From the NCBI GenBank assembly GCA_963728145.1, contig CAVSJA010000004.1:152248-216247 (forward strand): a DNA stretch of 64,000 nt, given 5' to 3'. Positions 34,743 to 43,235 of the stretch are shown one piece after another. The stretch is from CAVSJA01 sp963728145 (lineage in GTDB: Bacteria; Bacteroidota; Bacteroidia; Chitinophagales; Chitinophagaceae). The notes below the pieces were generated by a model that searched no databases, was not told where the DNA came from, and saw nothing but the letters and a program-made list of their open reading frames with translations. Position 1 is the first letter of the stretch; each line of letters starts with the position of its first letter. The translations under genes and the position numbers were made by a program.

Positions 34743-36728
34743 ATGAAGCAACATTTCTTAATTGGCATTTTTTCTATTTCATGTCTGGTTTGTTTTTCGC
34801 AAACGGAAAAAAAATCTGTAAAAAAGCCTGTCTCTTCCACGCAAACCCATGTGGATAAAGCCATGGAGGAAGCTATGAAAGACATGAGTGAAGAAGAAAA
34901 AGCGGAGTTTAAGAAGATGATGGGAGAGGCGATGAAGACAGCAGATGAAATGAAGAGCTTGCCTGTAAAGGGTGCTAGTGAGGGCAACAGCATACTGAAG
35001 ATACCTGTAAAGCAAACGGTGTTATTGCAAAAAATTCCTTTGCTACAAACGCAGCAACAATTAAGCGCTTATTTTACTAAACTCTCTACTGAATGTAAAA
35101 AAAATATTCCTGCTGATATTATATCAAAGGTTGATCAAATGATCAGCGCTCAGGCAGCTAATGAGAATGAAATAGCCAGCCTGCCTATTGTAATATTCCT
35201 GAGTAAAAACAGAAAAGCTGCCGTATATGCTGCTGTTAAGGTTTTGCAGTTGAAGGGAAGTCACCCGCTCGTGCAGAACAACAGCGCTTTTGTGTTGGCG
35301 CAGTCGGGCTATCCTGACAAAGCCGTTCCGGTTTTTAAGTATCTCCAACAGAAGTACAATACCGCGGAGCTTAATAACAATTTGGCGCAATCTTATTTGT
35401 CATTAGGTGAGAAAGAAGAAGCAAAAAAATATTTCAGGATTGGTCTTGCAAAAAATCCACAATCCAGCGAAATGCATTGTGGGCTCGGGCTAATACTTTC
35501 TGAGGAAGGCAATGTGCAGGAGGCAACGGTTCATATCAAAGCATCACTGGAACATGGATATTCACCCATTGCCGAGGCACTTGCCGGGAAACATAAGGTG
35601 AAGGTGAAATTCAGTGATGTTAAAACCAAAACACCGGACTATTTTAATCCGCAAAAATTTAAGCCGGCAGCTCCAGCTTCAGTGATGGAGGACATACCTA
35701 TGGTAGAGGCTGAAAGAGAGGCGGTAATCGAAAGGCATAGAAATTCTCATAAAAAAATGGAAAGCTTTAATGAGAAATATTCTGCTTCTGTAAATGAAAA
35801 AGGAATGCAATCGATGATGCAGCAGCATCTTGGTTATACCCTCAGCACTCCTTTTGCCCGTAAAGCTTTTTATATGGTACAACTGATCAGTGAGGAGCGT
35901 TATGAGTTTATAAAGAGCGGTCTGGATATGGGCGCCTATAAGCGGAAACACGATGAATATAGAAAGACATTTGATAACGGGTTTGAAAGAATTCAGAAGA
36001 CTGCTTTTGATAACGAGGCGCAACGATGTGAAGCGCATGTAAACAATCTCAATAATTTCCTGCAACTCTCAAAAGAGAATTTTCAGAACTTCGAACGCCA
36101 CGCCTTGCCCAAAATTTATGATATCACAAATCAATCTCTTTATTGGCAATCTTTCCTATTGAGTGGCGACGCTTATACAGCATACTTTAATGGAGAGGTT
36201 AATGAGTTTTATGGATCCCTGATCAAGTTCAGTGAACTTCAAAACATTTATCCTACACCTGAATGGATTCTTAACAGCTGCAAAAATTATAAAAAGGAAC
36301 TTGAAAAGATAAAAAAGGAAGAAATCCTGGAACAATTGCCCTGCCCGGTTAATATTAAATTTTCTACAGCTCCGGGAAGTTTCAAGATCAATTGTAAGAC
36401 AATGGAAGTGGAAGGCGGTGAATTGCTAAAGCTTGGTTTTGAAAGAGACCTGAAAACAGGGGAGTTTTCTTTAGCTTTTGGATTGGGGCTTGACATCAAT
36501 ACCGGCTTCATAAATACCGGGGCGAAGGGTCAAATGTTTTTTAAGTTTGGCCGCGATTTTATGCCTATTGACATGGGACTAAAGGGTGAAGCAGGTATAG
36601 AGGCACAACTGTTCATTTTCACGATGGATGAAAAACTTACTGGCACGATGGGAATTAGCAGTATTAATGTGGACGCTGTTCACCTGGGGAAAGAGACCAA
36701 CCTTTTCAATGTCGATGCAACAAAATAA
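34743..36728 (+). CDS. Secreted TPR-containing protein of unknown function
   Basis: 661 residues with a signal peptide (MKQHFLIGIFSISCLVCFSQ). Lys/Glu-rich start (about 22-75), then a helical region with TPR-like units around 205-275 (LAQSYLSLGEKEEAKKYFRI; MHCGLGLILSEEGNVQEATV). A central helical, charged segment (about 300-500) follows. The last 130 residues change to strand-like Gly-rich sequence (GLGLDINTGFINTGAKGQMF, FGRDFMPIDMGLKGEAGIEA). I know no family for the whole. The next gene starts 24 bp later and is also secreted, so they are probably one operon. Confidence 0.7.
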   Translation: MKQHFLIGIFSISCLVCFSQTEKKSVKKPVSSTQTHVDKAMEEAMKDMSEEEKAEFKKMMGEAMKTADEMKSLPVKGASEGNSILKIPVKQTVLLQKIPLLQTQQQLSAYFTKLSTECKKNIPADIISKVDQMISAQAANENEIASLPIVIFLSKNRKAAVYAAVKVLQLKGSHPLVQNNSAFVLAQSGYPDKAVPVFKYLQQKYNTAELNNNLAQSYLSLGEKEEAKKYFRIGLAKNPQSSEMHCGLGLILSEEGNVQEATVHIKASLEHGYSPIAEALAGKHKVKVKFSDVKTKTPDYFNPQKFKPAAPASVMEDIPMVEAEREAVIERHRNSHKKMESFNEKYSASVNEKGMQSMMQQHLGYTLSTPFARKAFYMVQLISEERYEFIKSGLDMGAYKRKHDEYRKTFDNGFERIQKTAFDNEAQRCEAHVNNLNNFLQLSKENFQNFERHALPKIYDITNQSLYWQSFLLSGDAYTAYFNGEVNEFYGSLIKFSELQNIYPTPEWILNSCKNYKKELEKIKKEEILEQLPCPVNIKFSTAPGSFKINCKTMEVEGGELLKLGFERDLKTGEFSLAFGLGLDINTGFINTGAKGQMFFKFGRDFMPIDMGLKGEAGIEAQLFIFTMDEKLTGTMGISSINVDAVHLGKETNLFNVDATK

Positions 36729-36752
36729 TCCAAAACTTTAAAAGAGTATATC

Positions 36753-38663
36753 GTGAAATATCCAACAATCATTTTAATTTTTCTCGTGGCTGCAATAAGT
36801 AAAAGCAATGATGCAATCGCTCAATCTGAAACTTTTGATCTTATTGTCTATTCACCGCCAAAGGATTCAGCCGATAAGATTTGGAAAAAGGAAATAGCCA
36901 AGGATAAGATCAGTTATACACTAACAAATAAAAAAAACAACAGCTGGTGCCAGATCTTCATCTTAAAAAGCACAACCAGCAAAGGAAGTATAGACCAGGA
37001 TTTTGAAAGTGAGTGGCAGGAACTGATCGTAAAATCTTATAAGCCAACCACAGACCCCAAGGTGACTTCGGTAGAAGAATCTAAAGGCTGGAAGATGAAA
37101 GCTGGTAGTACAGAATTCAAGTTTAATAAAACCAACGCGGTTGCAATACTCACCACGGCATCGGGGTATGATCGTTGTATAAGCATAGTAATAATTACCA
37201 ACAGCCAGGAGTATGCAACAGAAATTGAAAATCTATTGTCGTCAGTTGACTTATCAAAGCCTGAAACCAGCGTAATACAGAAAAATAATAATGATAATAG
37301 TTCCGTAATCATCGGAGCATGGGGTAAATCAAACACGGTAAGCCAGGTTAATAACAGGTTTGGTAGTTACAGTTATAACAAGCAGCAATATTTATTTAAC
37401 ACTGACGGTAATTATGATTTCGCAGCAAAGACGTATGATGAAAAATCTTCTGAAACTTTTTTGATAAAAGAAAGAGGGAGTTATGTTATTAATGGGAATA
37501 TAATTACCCTCACTCCCAAAACAAGTGTGATACAAGCCTGGAGCAAAAAAAACGGCGCGGATAACTGGAATCAGCTTAAGTCTTCGCAAAAACGCTCCCT
37601 GGAAACAGTCAGCTATCAATTTAGTATAGCCGATAAAAACTTGTTGTTGCAAACCGGTAAACAAACACAAAGAGATGGAAATTTTAATAATGGAAATACA
37701 TATACATATGGACCGCCCGGAACTTTCACTCCTATTGAATTGCCGGGGGGAGAACAATTATTACCTGTAGAACTACAAAAACCACCGGTAAAAGGAACTC
37801 TTATTCAACCTACAACTTCTGCTGCAAATTCAGGATTTAAGTTTACTACAACAAATTTTGATGATGGTTGGACAAGTACCGTACAGGAAGATTGGGTGGA
37901 GGTAACAAAAGGGAGCATCAGGGTACTTTTGCACTATCCAAAAGAAGGGACAATATTTGCTGCCGACCCAGAACCATTAACAAATGCAGCGTGGAATATT
38001 TTAGTTGCTCCTAGATACAATAATCTAAAAAATTATAAAACCAGCTATATTACAAGCTACAACAGGCCCTACCTGGGTATGGGGTATGCAATAGAAAACG
38101 CTACCGGCAAAAACGTTTTCATCGTTCTCTTCAGGCAGGGAGATTCAGGATGGCTTGAGTTTATATCACCTGATAGAAACAGCTTTATTCGGCAATTCAA
38201 ATTCGATCCTGAAACAATAAAATGGGACAGCGAAACTGATCTTCTGATCCCATTGCTAAAAATGACCGGATATAATAAGTTTGCTGTAGCTGCATCTGAC
38301 CTAAAAGGTAAATGGACGAGTGACTTCACCGGCATACAGCAGCTTTATAATGTGTACACCGGTGCTTATGCCGGGATGAATATGAATCAGTCAAATGAAG
38401 AATTTATTTTTACCGGTAATGCTTATAACTGGAAATTACTTGTTGTTAGTGGTATGGTCGGAAATTCGAAATACACTGAAGTAAAATCAGCTGGTCAGTT
38501 TAGCGCACCTGATAATTGGCAGCTTCATTTTACAAAGATTGAAAATCGTGCTCGTACTTATCATGCCTTTTGGTCATGCATAAAAGGAGCAAGAGTTTTA
38601 AATCTGCTGCCTTTTGAGTCTCCGGGTTCCGGTATTTATACAAAATACGGATTAGCTAAATAA
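36753..38663 (+). CDS. Secreted protein with lipocalin-like middle region, function unknown
   Basis: 636 residues, start GTG at 36753; it is the only start that places the signal peptide (KYPTIILIFLVAAISKSNDA) at the N-terminus. Residues about 185-320 resemble the short lipocalin-like domains of Bacteroidota (GAWGKSNTV ... QYLFNTDGNYDFAAKTYDEK ... GSYVINGNIITLTPK). The C-terminal part (about 380-636) has repeated Trp/Gly strand patterns (GKWTSDFTGIQQLYNVYTGA; LHFTKIENRARTYHAFW). Paired with the preceding secreted protein; both lack T9SS sorting domains. Confidence 0.7.
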   Translation: MKYPTIILIFLVAAISKSNDAIAQSETFDLIVYSPPKDSADKIWKKEIAKDKISYTLTNKKNNSWCQIFILKSTTSKGSIDQDFESEWQELIVKSYKPTTDPKVTSVEESKGWKMKAGSTEFKFNKTNAVAILTTASGYDRCISIVIITNSQEYATEIENLLSSVDLSKPETSVIQKNNNDNSSVIIGAWGKSNTVSQVNNRFGSYSYNKQQYLFNTDGNYDFAAKTYDEKSSETFLIKERGSYVINGNIITLTPKTSVIQAWSKKNGADNWNQLKSSQKRSLETVSYQFSIADKNLLLQTGKQTQRDGNFNNGNTYTYGPPGTFTPIELPGGEQLLPVELQKPPVKGTLIQPTTSAANSGFKFTTTNFDDGWTSTVQEDWVEVTKGSIRVLLHYPKEGTIFAADPEPLTNAAWNILVAPRYNNLKNYKTSYITSYNRPYLGMGYAIENATGKNVFIVLFRQGDSGWLEFISPDRNSFIRQFKFDPETIKWDSETDLLIPLLKMTGYNKFAVAASDLKGKWTSDFTGIQQLYNVYTGAYAGMNMNQSNEEFIFTGNAYNWKLLVVSGMVGNSKYTEVKSAGQFSAPDNWQLHFTKIENRARTYHAFWSCIKGARVLNLLPFESPGSGIYTKYGLAK

Positions 38664-38683
38664 TTATCAATATCGAACCAACC

Positions 38684-38771
38684 AGCCGAATGAAGTCATT
38701 CGGCTAATATGCAGGACTGTAGCGGATTTCAAGAGATCGAAAAATGAAGAAGCCTCCGGAAAACGGAGGCT
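38684..38771. terminator. Two hairpins after the secreted-protein operon
   Basis: AGCCGAATGA/TCATTCGGCT with an AG loop at 38684-38705, and AGCCTCCG/CGGAGGCT at 38751-38771. Neither has a strong plus-strand T run. The second, read on the minus strand, is followed by a pyrimidine-rich stretch and may end transcription from the tRNA side. Confidence 0.5.
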
Positions 38772-38780
38772 ATTCCAATG

Positions 38781-38830
38781 TGGTGCCCAGGATCCCCCTT
38801 GAGCGGGACACATCCTTGCGGACGCTATGA
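38781..38830 (-). pseudogene. tRNA-Leu 3' remnant, copy 1
   Basis: On the minus strand the segment matches the tRNA-Leu acceptor, variable-arm and anticodon-stem sequence over about 50 nt. The T-arm differs (TCCC/GGGA in place of CTGG/CCAG). The 5' half, including the D-arm, is absent, so it cannot fold as a tRNA. Confidence 0.6.
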
Positions 38831-38847
38831 CCAATATTCATTAAATA

Positions 38848-38876
38848 AAAAAACTCAATCGATTTGATTGAGTTCC
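38848..38876 (-). terminator. ACTCAATC-family hairpin between tRNA-Leu remnants
   Basis: AACTCAATC...GATTGAGTT stem preceded on the plus strand by A7, giving a U run when read on the minus strand. It sits downstream of remnant copy 2. Confidence 0.75.
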
Positions 38877-38881
38877 TTATT

Positions 38882-38945
38882 GGTGCCCAGTACCTGCCTA
38901 CCAGCAGGCTGGATTCTAACCAGCACATGGTTTCCTGTGCGATCA
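38882..38945 (-). pseudogene. tRNA-Leu 3' remnant, copy 2, with insertion
   Basis: The acceptor end and the T-arm (CTGGATTCTAACCAG in plus orientation) are recognisable. A short hairpin-forming insertion (CCTGC...GCAGG) splits them, and the sequence loses similarity in the variable arm. Not functional. Confidence 0.6.
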
Positions 38946-38959
38946 ATACTTTCTAAATC

Positions 38960-38986
38960 AAAAAACTCAATCAGTGTGATTGAGTT
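38960..38986 (-). terminator. Terminator of tRNA-Leu(CAG)
   Basis: AACTCAATCA...TGATTGAGTT hairpin 7 bp beyond the tRNA 3' end, with a U run on the minus strand. Confidence 0.85.
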
Positions 38987-38993
38987 TTTAAGG

Positions 38994-39077
38994 TGCCCAG
39001 GACTGGATTCGAACCAGCACATCCTTACGGACGCTGCGACCTGAACACAGTGCGTCTACCAGTTTCGCCACCTGGGC
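38994..39077 (-). tRNA. tRNA-Leu (anticodon CAG)
   Basis: Minus-strand 84-nt cloverleaf. The acceptor pairs GCCCAGG with CCTGGGC and has discriminator A. The D-arm contains TGGCGAAACTGGTAGACGC, typical of Leu. The anticodon stem CTGTG/CGCAG has loop TTCAGGT, giving anticodon CAG. A long class II variable arm (CGTCC..GGATG) follows, and the T-arm is CTGG-TTCGAAT-CCAG. The 3' CCA is not encoded (ACCT follows), in keeping with the cca gene in this window. Confidence 0.95.
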
Positions 39078-39202
39078 GGAGGCTATTTTATATTTTTTAT
39101 TTGCTATTTGATATTTTATAAACCCAATTTAAAATATGCAATATCAAATATAAAATAATCAGGGTTGCAAATATAAAGGATAAATCGGTTAGTTGCTTAA
39201 TG

Positions 39203-40534
39203 CTAATTTCCTAATACTGTTACGGGCTGATTAGTGGTATCAAGTGTGGTTCCGGCCCCAACATTTACATTCCCCCTTATAGTGGCGGTGGTAAGTATAG
39301 TGACTTTGGGTGTTCCATTGGCATTAATAATCAAACCAGGTAGAACATTTGCAGCACCTGAGGCTATACCCACTTTAAAATTGGGCGAGCCACTGGTGGA
39401 TATGTTCCCAAATTGCACGGAACCGCCAGTGATATTTACCGGGACTGATGTAGCCATCCGATAATCAATAGCAGCAGCAGGTTTTTGAATGACAATCATA
39501 CCGCCACTCATTGTAAAAGAACTGAGTCCTGTGGAAGGAATATCAAAACTGGCTAAAGTAGAACTGGAATTCGGAGTAGATAATGAACCCATTGAAAGAG
39601 TAAGTATTCCTGCAGTACTCGTAAAATTTAACAAGTCCGTAGAAGTGGCAGAGGAAGGAGAAAAACTCGCGGCAATATTCATACTACCTCCATCCATTCT
39701 GAAAATAGCATTATTGGCCCAGGTTAAAGAACCGTTGGTTGTCCCAATATTATATGTGCCGGCACTTATTCGAAGAAGTCCATTTAGTGTTGTTGATCCG
39801 TCTTGTGCAGAGACAATAAAATTTGGATTGTTGAGCCAGATTCCTTCATCCGCATTGATTATTGGTGCGGCGAGGGGGAATAACCTATTCGCATGGCTGA
39901 AAGTCCCAGAAATTTTTAGAATGCCGCTGATAAGCCCGCTTGCTACAACTCCGTTGTTCAGGAATCCGTCCGATGCAGTGAAATTCGTGGATGCAATTTC
40001 AACAATATTGTTATTTGCTGGTCCTGTGTTAAGAATGATGATTCGATTAAACGAGGTTGTAAGGCCTGTACCGCTTACTAGTTGATTTGCACTACCCTGA
40101 AATCTGGTTGCCCCGGTACTGGTAAAGCTACCGTTATTCAAAAGGTCACCACGGATGGTGAAATCAGTCACCTGAGTAGCTGATACTACACCCGATGAAG
40201 AAACATTTATATCATTTCCGTTTATTGTTCCGCCAGTTATCTGTAGAGTTCCAGATGAAGAAACGTCTAAATCGCTAGCGATGGTTAATGTTCCGCCGGT
40301 TATCCTTAGTGTTCCGTCCAATAAAAGCCCAGTAATAGTATTAGTGGTCATCGAATAAGTAACTGTAACTCCAGCAGGAATGCCAACTACATCGCTTGCA
40401 TCAGGCAGTGTATTGGAATTCCAATTTGCCGCCGTGTGCCAGGAACCTGTTGCAGGCCCATCCCAGGTTATTGTTTGGGCAATGGAAATTCGTGTTTGAA
40501 GGCAAATGAGCAATAAAAGAATGATAATTTTCAT
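39203..40534 (-). CDS. Secreted beta-helical repeat protein lacking a sorting domain (probably truncated)
   Basis: 443 residues with a signal peptide (MKIIILLLLICLQTRISIAQ) followed by TITWDGPATGSWHTAANWNS, a common opening of Bacteroidota T9SS cargo. The rest is a Ser/Thr/Gly-rich pattern of short strands (GGTLTIASDLDVSSSGTLQI) like a right-handed beta-helix. Related proteins are usually much longer and end in a T9SS sorting domain; here the frame ends abruptly at TTNQPVTVLGN and the next 125 bp are AT-rich non-coding DNA. It is therefore probably a 3'-truncated fragment that could be exported but not anchored. Confidence 0.7.
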   Translation of the reverse strand: MKIIILLLLICLQTRISIAQTITWDGPATGSWHTAANWNSNTLPDASDVVGIPAGVTVTYSMTTNTITGLLLDGTLRITGGTLTIASDLDVSSSGTLQITGGTINGNDINVSSSGVVSATQVTDFTIRGDLLNNGSFTSTGATRFQGSANQLVSGTGLTTSFNRIIILNTGPANNNIVEIASTNFTASDGFLNNGVVASGLISGILKISGTFSHANRLFPLAAPIINADEGIWLNNPNFIVSAQDGSTTLNGLLRISAGTYNIGTTNGSLTWANNAIFRMDGGSMNIAASFSPSSATSTDLLNFTSTAGILTLSMGSLSTPNSSSTLASFDIPSTGLSSFTMSGGMIVIQKPAAAIDYRMATSVPVNITGGSVQFGNISTSGSPNFKVGIASGAANVLPGLIINANGTPKVTILTTATIRGNVNVGAGTTLDTTNQPVTVLGN

Positions 40535-40589
40535 TCAAGGCCTTTTAGGGGTATGCTTTAAAGTTAGACAATATCGAGAAAGAAACAAT

Positions 40590-41486
40590 TCACGAACCCT
40601 TCCAGCCAATTAGCAAAACTCCCGCAATAACCAGTAACGTCCCAATCAATTGTACGAAAAAGATGGGTTCACCCAGGATAAAATGAGCCTGAAGGATTGT
40701 ACTTATTGGTCCGATGCTGGAAATAATTGCGACATTATTCGAACCAATTCGTTTCATTCCATTCGATAATAAAAAACCGGGAATGACGGTTGCGATTACG
40801 GCTAATAAGATTCCATACCAAACATACTCTTGTATCGCTCCACCCAAATTGCTCTTACCACTAAATGCATAATGTATCAGTATGCCTACTGTTGAGGACA
40901 ACATTGCATAAGCAGTAAAACGGGTAGCGCCAATTTTTGGAATGATTCGTCCACTACCTGCAACATGAATTGAATAGGTTATCGCGCAACCGAAAACCAA
41001 TAAGCTCCCCAAAATGAAATTTGGATTTTCTCTTTCAAAATTTAATTCACCAATATATGCAAATGCTATTCCCGAGTATGTGAGTATTAATGCCCAGATC
41101 TGAATGCGATTAATCTTTTGCCTGAATACCATCGCATTGATAAGCACAACAAAACTTGGATAAAGAAAGAGGATCAATCTTTCCAATCCTGCTGATATGT
41201 ATTGCAGTCCATAAAAATCAAGAAAGCTACTCAGGTAATGCCCGATCAATCCTAAAAATATTACAGCGATCCATTCCTTTCTGGTCATCGGCTGCCGACC
41301 CCTGGTTTCAGCCAATAATGCAGCGACAATAAAAAATGGAAGAGCAAAGATCATTCGAAGCGCTAACAATGTCAATGCATCAATTGGCGTATCCGCAAAT
41401 GCTTTTTTGACAATGACTGCTTTGGTAGAGAACAATACGGCCCCCAGGAAAGTTAAAAGGACACCAGTTAAGGATAGTTTCTGCAT
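40590..41486 (-). CDS. EamA/DMT-family transporter
   Basis: 298 residues with ten predicted membrane helices in two EamA halves (LTGVLLTFLGAVLFSTKAVI ... FIVAALLAE; GSLLVFGCAITYSIHVAGSG ... LIGTLLVIAGVLLIGW). The motif FLYPSFVVLINAMVFRQKI and the C-terminal GSNNVAIISSIGPISTILQA are family-typical. Likely an inner-membrane exporter of amino acids or other metabolites; substrate not predictable. Between it and dapD lies a palindromic AT-repeat island. Confidence 0.9.
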   Translation of the reverse strand: MQKLSLTGVLLTFLGAVLFSTKAVIVKKAFADTPIDALTLLALRMIFALPFFIVAALLAETRGRQPMTRKEWIAVIFLGLIGHYLSSFLDFYGLQYISAGLERLILFLYPSFVVLINAMVFRQKINRIQIWALILTYSGIAFAYIGELNFERENPNFILGSLLVFGCAITYSIHVAGSGRIIPKIGATRFTAYAMLSSTVGILIHYAFSGKSNLGGAIQEYVWYGILLAVIATVIPGFLLSNGMKRIGSNNVAIISSIGPISTILQAHFILGEPIFFVQLIGTLLVIAGVLLIGWKGS

Positions 41487-41502
41487 TTATTTTTGAAAAC
41501 TC

Positions 41503-41606
41503 AATAATCAATAATTAATAATCAATAATTAATAATTCTGACGGCATGAGTAAATTTCGAATTCTTCACGCTCGTACCAATTATTGATTATTAATTATTA
41601 ATTATT
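41503..41606. repeat. Palindromic AATAATCAATAATT island
   Basis: Left arm 41503-41537 is made of AATAATC / AATAATT units; the right arm 41579-41606 is their reverse complement, around a unique 41-bp centre. It fills the space between dapD and the transporter gene and ends two bases from the dapD stop. Confidence 0.85.
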
Positions 41607-41608
41607 TT

Positions 41609-42427
41609 CTAAGCACTAACATTAAATTCCCTCAGCGCATCATTCAAGCTTGTCTTCAAATCTGTACTAGGTTTTCGTTGTCCTATTATTAAAGCGCAAC
41701 TCACATTAAATTCTCCTGCAGGAAATTTTTTATTGTATGATCCGGGAATAACAACGCTTCTCGCAGGAACTCTTCCTTTGTATTCTTTTACTTCCGCTCC
41801 GCTCACATCAATGATCTTGGTAGATTGAGTCAATACAACATTGGCTCCCAGTACCGCTTCTTTTTCTACGATCACGCCTTCTACAACAATACAGCGGCTG
41901 CCGATGAAACATCCGTCTTCAATAATCACGGGACTGGCTTGCAATGGCTCCAATACTCCACCAATTCCAACCCCACCACTTAGGTGTACGCCTTTGCCGA
42001 TCTGGGCGCAACTGCCGACTGTTGCCCAGGTATCAACCATTGTGCCTTCATCTACATAGGCGCCGATATTTACATAGCTCGGCATTAAAATCACATTTTT
42101 TGCGAGATATGCGCCATAACGTGCAACCGCATGTGGAACTGCACGCACACCAAGATCCTTGTAATTTTTCTTCAACAACATTTTATCGTGAAACTCAAAA
42201 GGTGGGATATCCCAGGTCTGCATCGGTTGTATAGCGAAGTATAATAAAATTGCTTGTTTTACCCATTCATTAACTATCCACTTGCCATCATCACCCGGCG
42301 ATGCTACCCGAACTCTTCCCTTATCTACTTCTTCAATTACAGCTTTTACTGCATCTGAATATTTAGCTTCTTTTAGTAGTTCTCTATTATTCCAGGTCTG
42401 TTGGATCAGTAACTGTAGATCGACCAT
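41609..42427 (-). CDS. dapD: 2,3,4,5-tetrahydropyridine-2,6-dicarboxylate N-succinyltransferase
   Basis: 272 residues from ATG at 42427 (MVDLQLLIQQTWNNRELL); the longer form to 42481 reads into the upstream repeat. The left-handed parallel beta-helix of hexapeptide repeats is plain (VNIGAYVDEGTMVDTWATVG; SCAQIGKGVHLSGGVGIGG; IIEDGCFIGSRCIVVEGVIV). The enzyme succinylates tetrahydrodipicolinate in the succinylase branch of lysine and diaminopimelate synthesis, supplying peptidoglycan precursors. It diverges from the TsaC-type gene across a nested palindrome. Confidence 0.95.
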   Translation of the reverse strand: MVDLQLLIQQTWNNRELLKEAKYSDAVKAVIEEVDKGRVRVASPGDDGKWIVNEWVKQAILLYFAIQPMQTWDIPPFEFHDKMLLKKNYKDLGVRAVPHAVARYGAYLAKNVILMPSYVNIGAYVDEGTMVDTWATVGSCAQIGKGVHLSGGVGIGGVLEPLQASPVIIEDGCFIGSRCIVVEGVIVEKEAVLGANVVLTQSTKIIDVSGAEVKEYKGRVPARSVVIPGSYNKKFPAGEFNVSCALIIGQRKPSTDLKTSLNDALREFNVSA

Positions 42428-42452
42428 GATTTTTTGGCGCAAATTACGACTT

Positions 42453-42635
42453 ACCCCCCAACCCCCTAAAGGGGGAGTCAATAATCAATAATTAATAATC
42501 AATAATCAGTAATTGATAGGCCTATTGAATTTGCAATTAGCTCATGACGTCAGAATTATTGATTATTAATAACTGATTATTGATTATTGGGCGTTTTTAT
42601 GCGGCATTGACTCCCCCTTTAGGGGGTCGGGGGGT
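42453..42635. repeat. Nested palindrome: C/G blocks enclosing AATAATCAATAATT arrays
   Basis: Outer arms: ACCCCCCAACCCCC TAAA GGGGGAGTCA (42453-42480) and its near reverse complement (42608-42635). Inner arms: AATAATCA-type units at 42481-42515 and their complement at about 42555-42588. Each outer arm also carries its own CCCCCTAAAGGGGG mini-palindrome. The island lies in the divergent promoter region between dapD and the TsaC-type gene. Confidence 0.85.
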
Positions 42636-42653
42636 ATTCGTTAATTTCGTGGG

Positions 42654-43220
42654 ATGGATTTTAATAATGACATTGAGCAATGTCTGAAGGTTTTGGAAAA
42701 AGGGGGTCTGATACTTTATCCTACCGATACGATTTGGGGAATTGGCTGTGATGCAACTAATGAATCAGCCGTGAGCAGAATATTTTCCCTTAAAAAAAGA
42801 GAAGAAAGCAAGGCAATGGTTGTGTTGTTGGCCAATGAGCGTGATTTAATGAAACATGTTGCCCATCCCGATCCTGCGGTTTTTGATTTCTTAAAGGAGG
42901 TGGAAAAGCCTACCACAATTATATATGAGGGAGCATTGGGCTTTGCAGATAACCTGCTTGCTCAAGACGGAAGTATCGGTATTCGCATTGTAAGTGATGA
43001 TTTCTGCCGCCACCTGATCAAAAGATTCAGAAAACCGTTGGTCTCTACTTCAGCGAATATTTCCGGGCAAACTGCTCCTTCAAGATTCAGCGAGATCAGC
43101 GAAGAAATATTGAAGGGCGTCGATTATGTTGTACGTTACAGGCAGGATGATACGAGCGCTCATTCCGCCTCATCGATTATTAAATGGAAAGATGGTAAAC
43201 CTGAACGGATCAGATCATAA
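42654..43220 (+). CDS. tsaC: L-threonylcarbamoyladenylate synthase (Sua5/YciO/YrdC family)
   Basis: 188 residues, single YrdC domain. LILYPTDTIWGIGCDATNES, the lysine/arginine signature SLKKREESKAM and PLVSTSANISGQTAPS are diagnostic. The enzyme makes threonylcarbamoyl-AMP from threonine, bicarbonate and ATP for the t6A modification of ANN-decoding tRNAs. The YciO subgroup cannot be fully excluded. The next gene starts 15 bp downstream. Confidence 0.87.
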   Translation: MDFNNDIEQCLKVLEKGGLILYPTDTIWGIGCDATNESAVSRIFSLKKREESKAMVVLLANERDLMKHVAHPDPAVFDFLKEVEKPTTIIYEGALGFADNLLAQDGSIGIRIVSDDFCRHLIKRFRKPLVSTSANISGQTAPSRFSEISEEILKGVDYVVRYRQDDTSAHSASSIIKWKDGKPERIRS

Positions 43221-43235
43221 TTTTCGGCAATTATT

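Noticed and set aside
39234..40085. Plus-strand ORFs of 76 and 198 codons
   Set aside because: Antisense to the beta-helix protein, which has a signal peptide and repeat pattern. The Ser/Thr/Gly-rich opposite strand lacks stops by composition.
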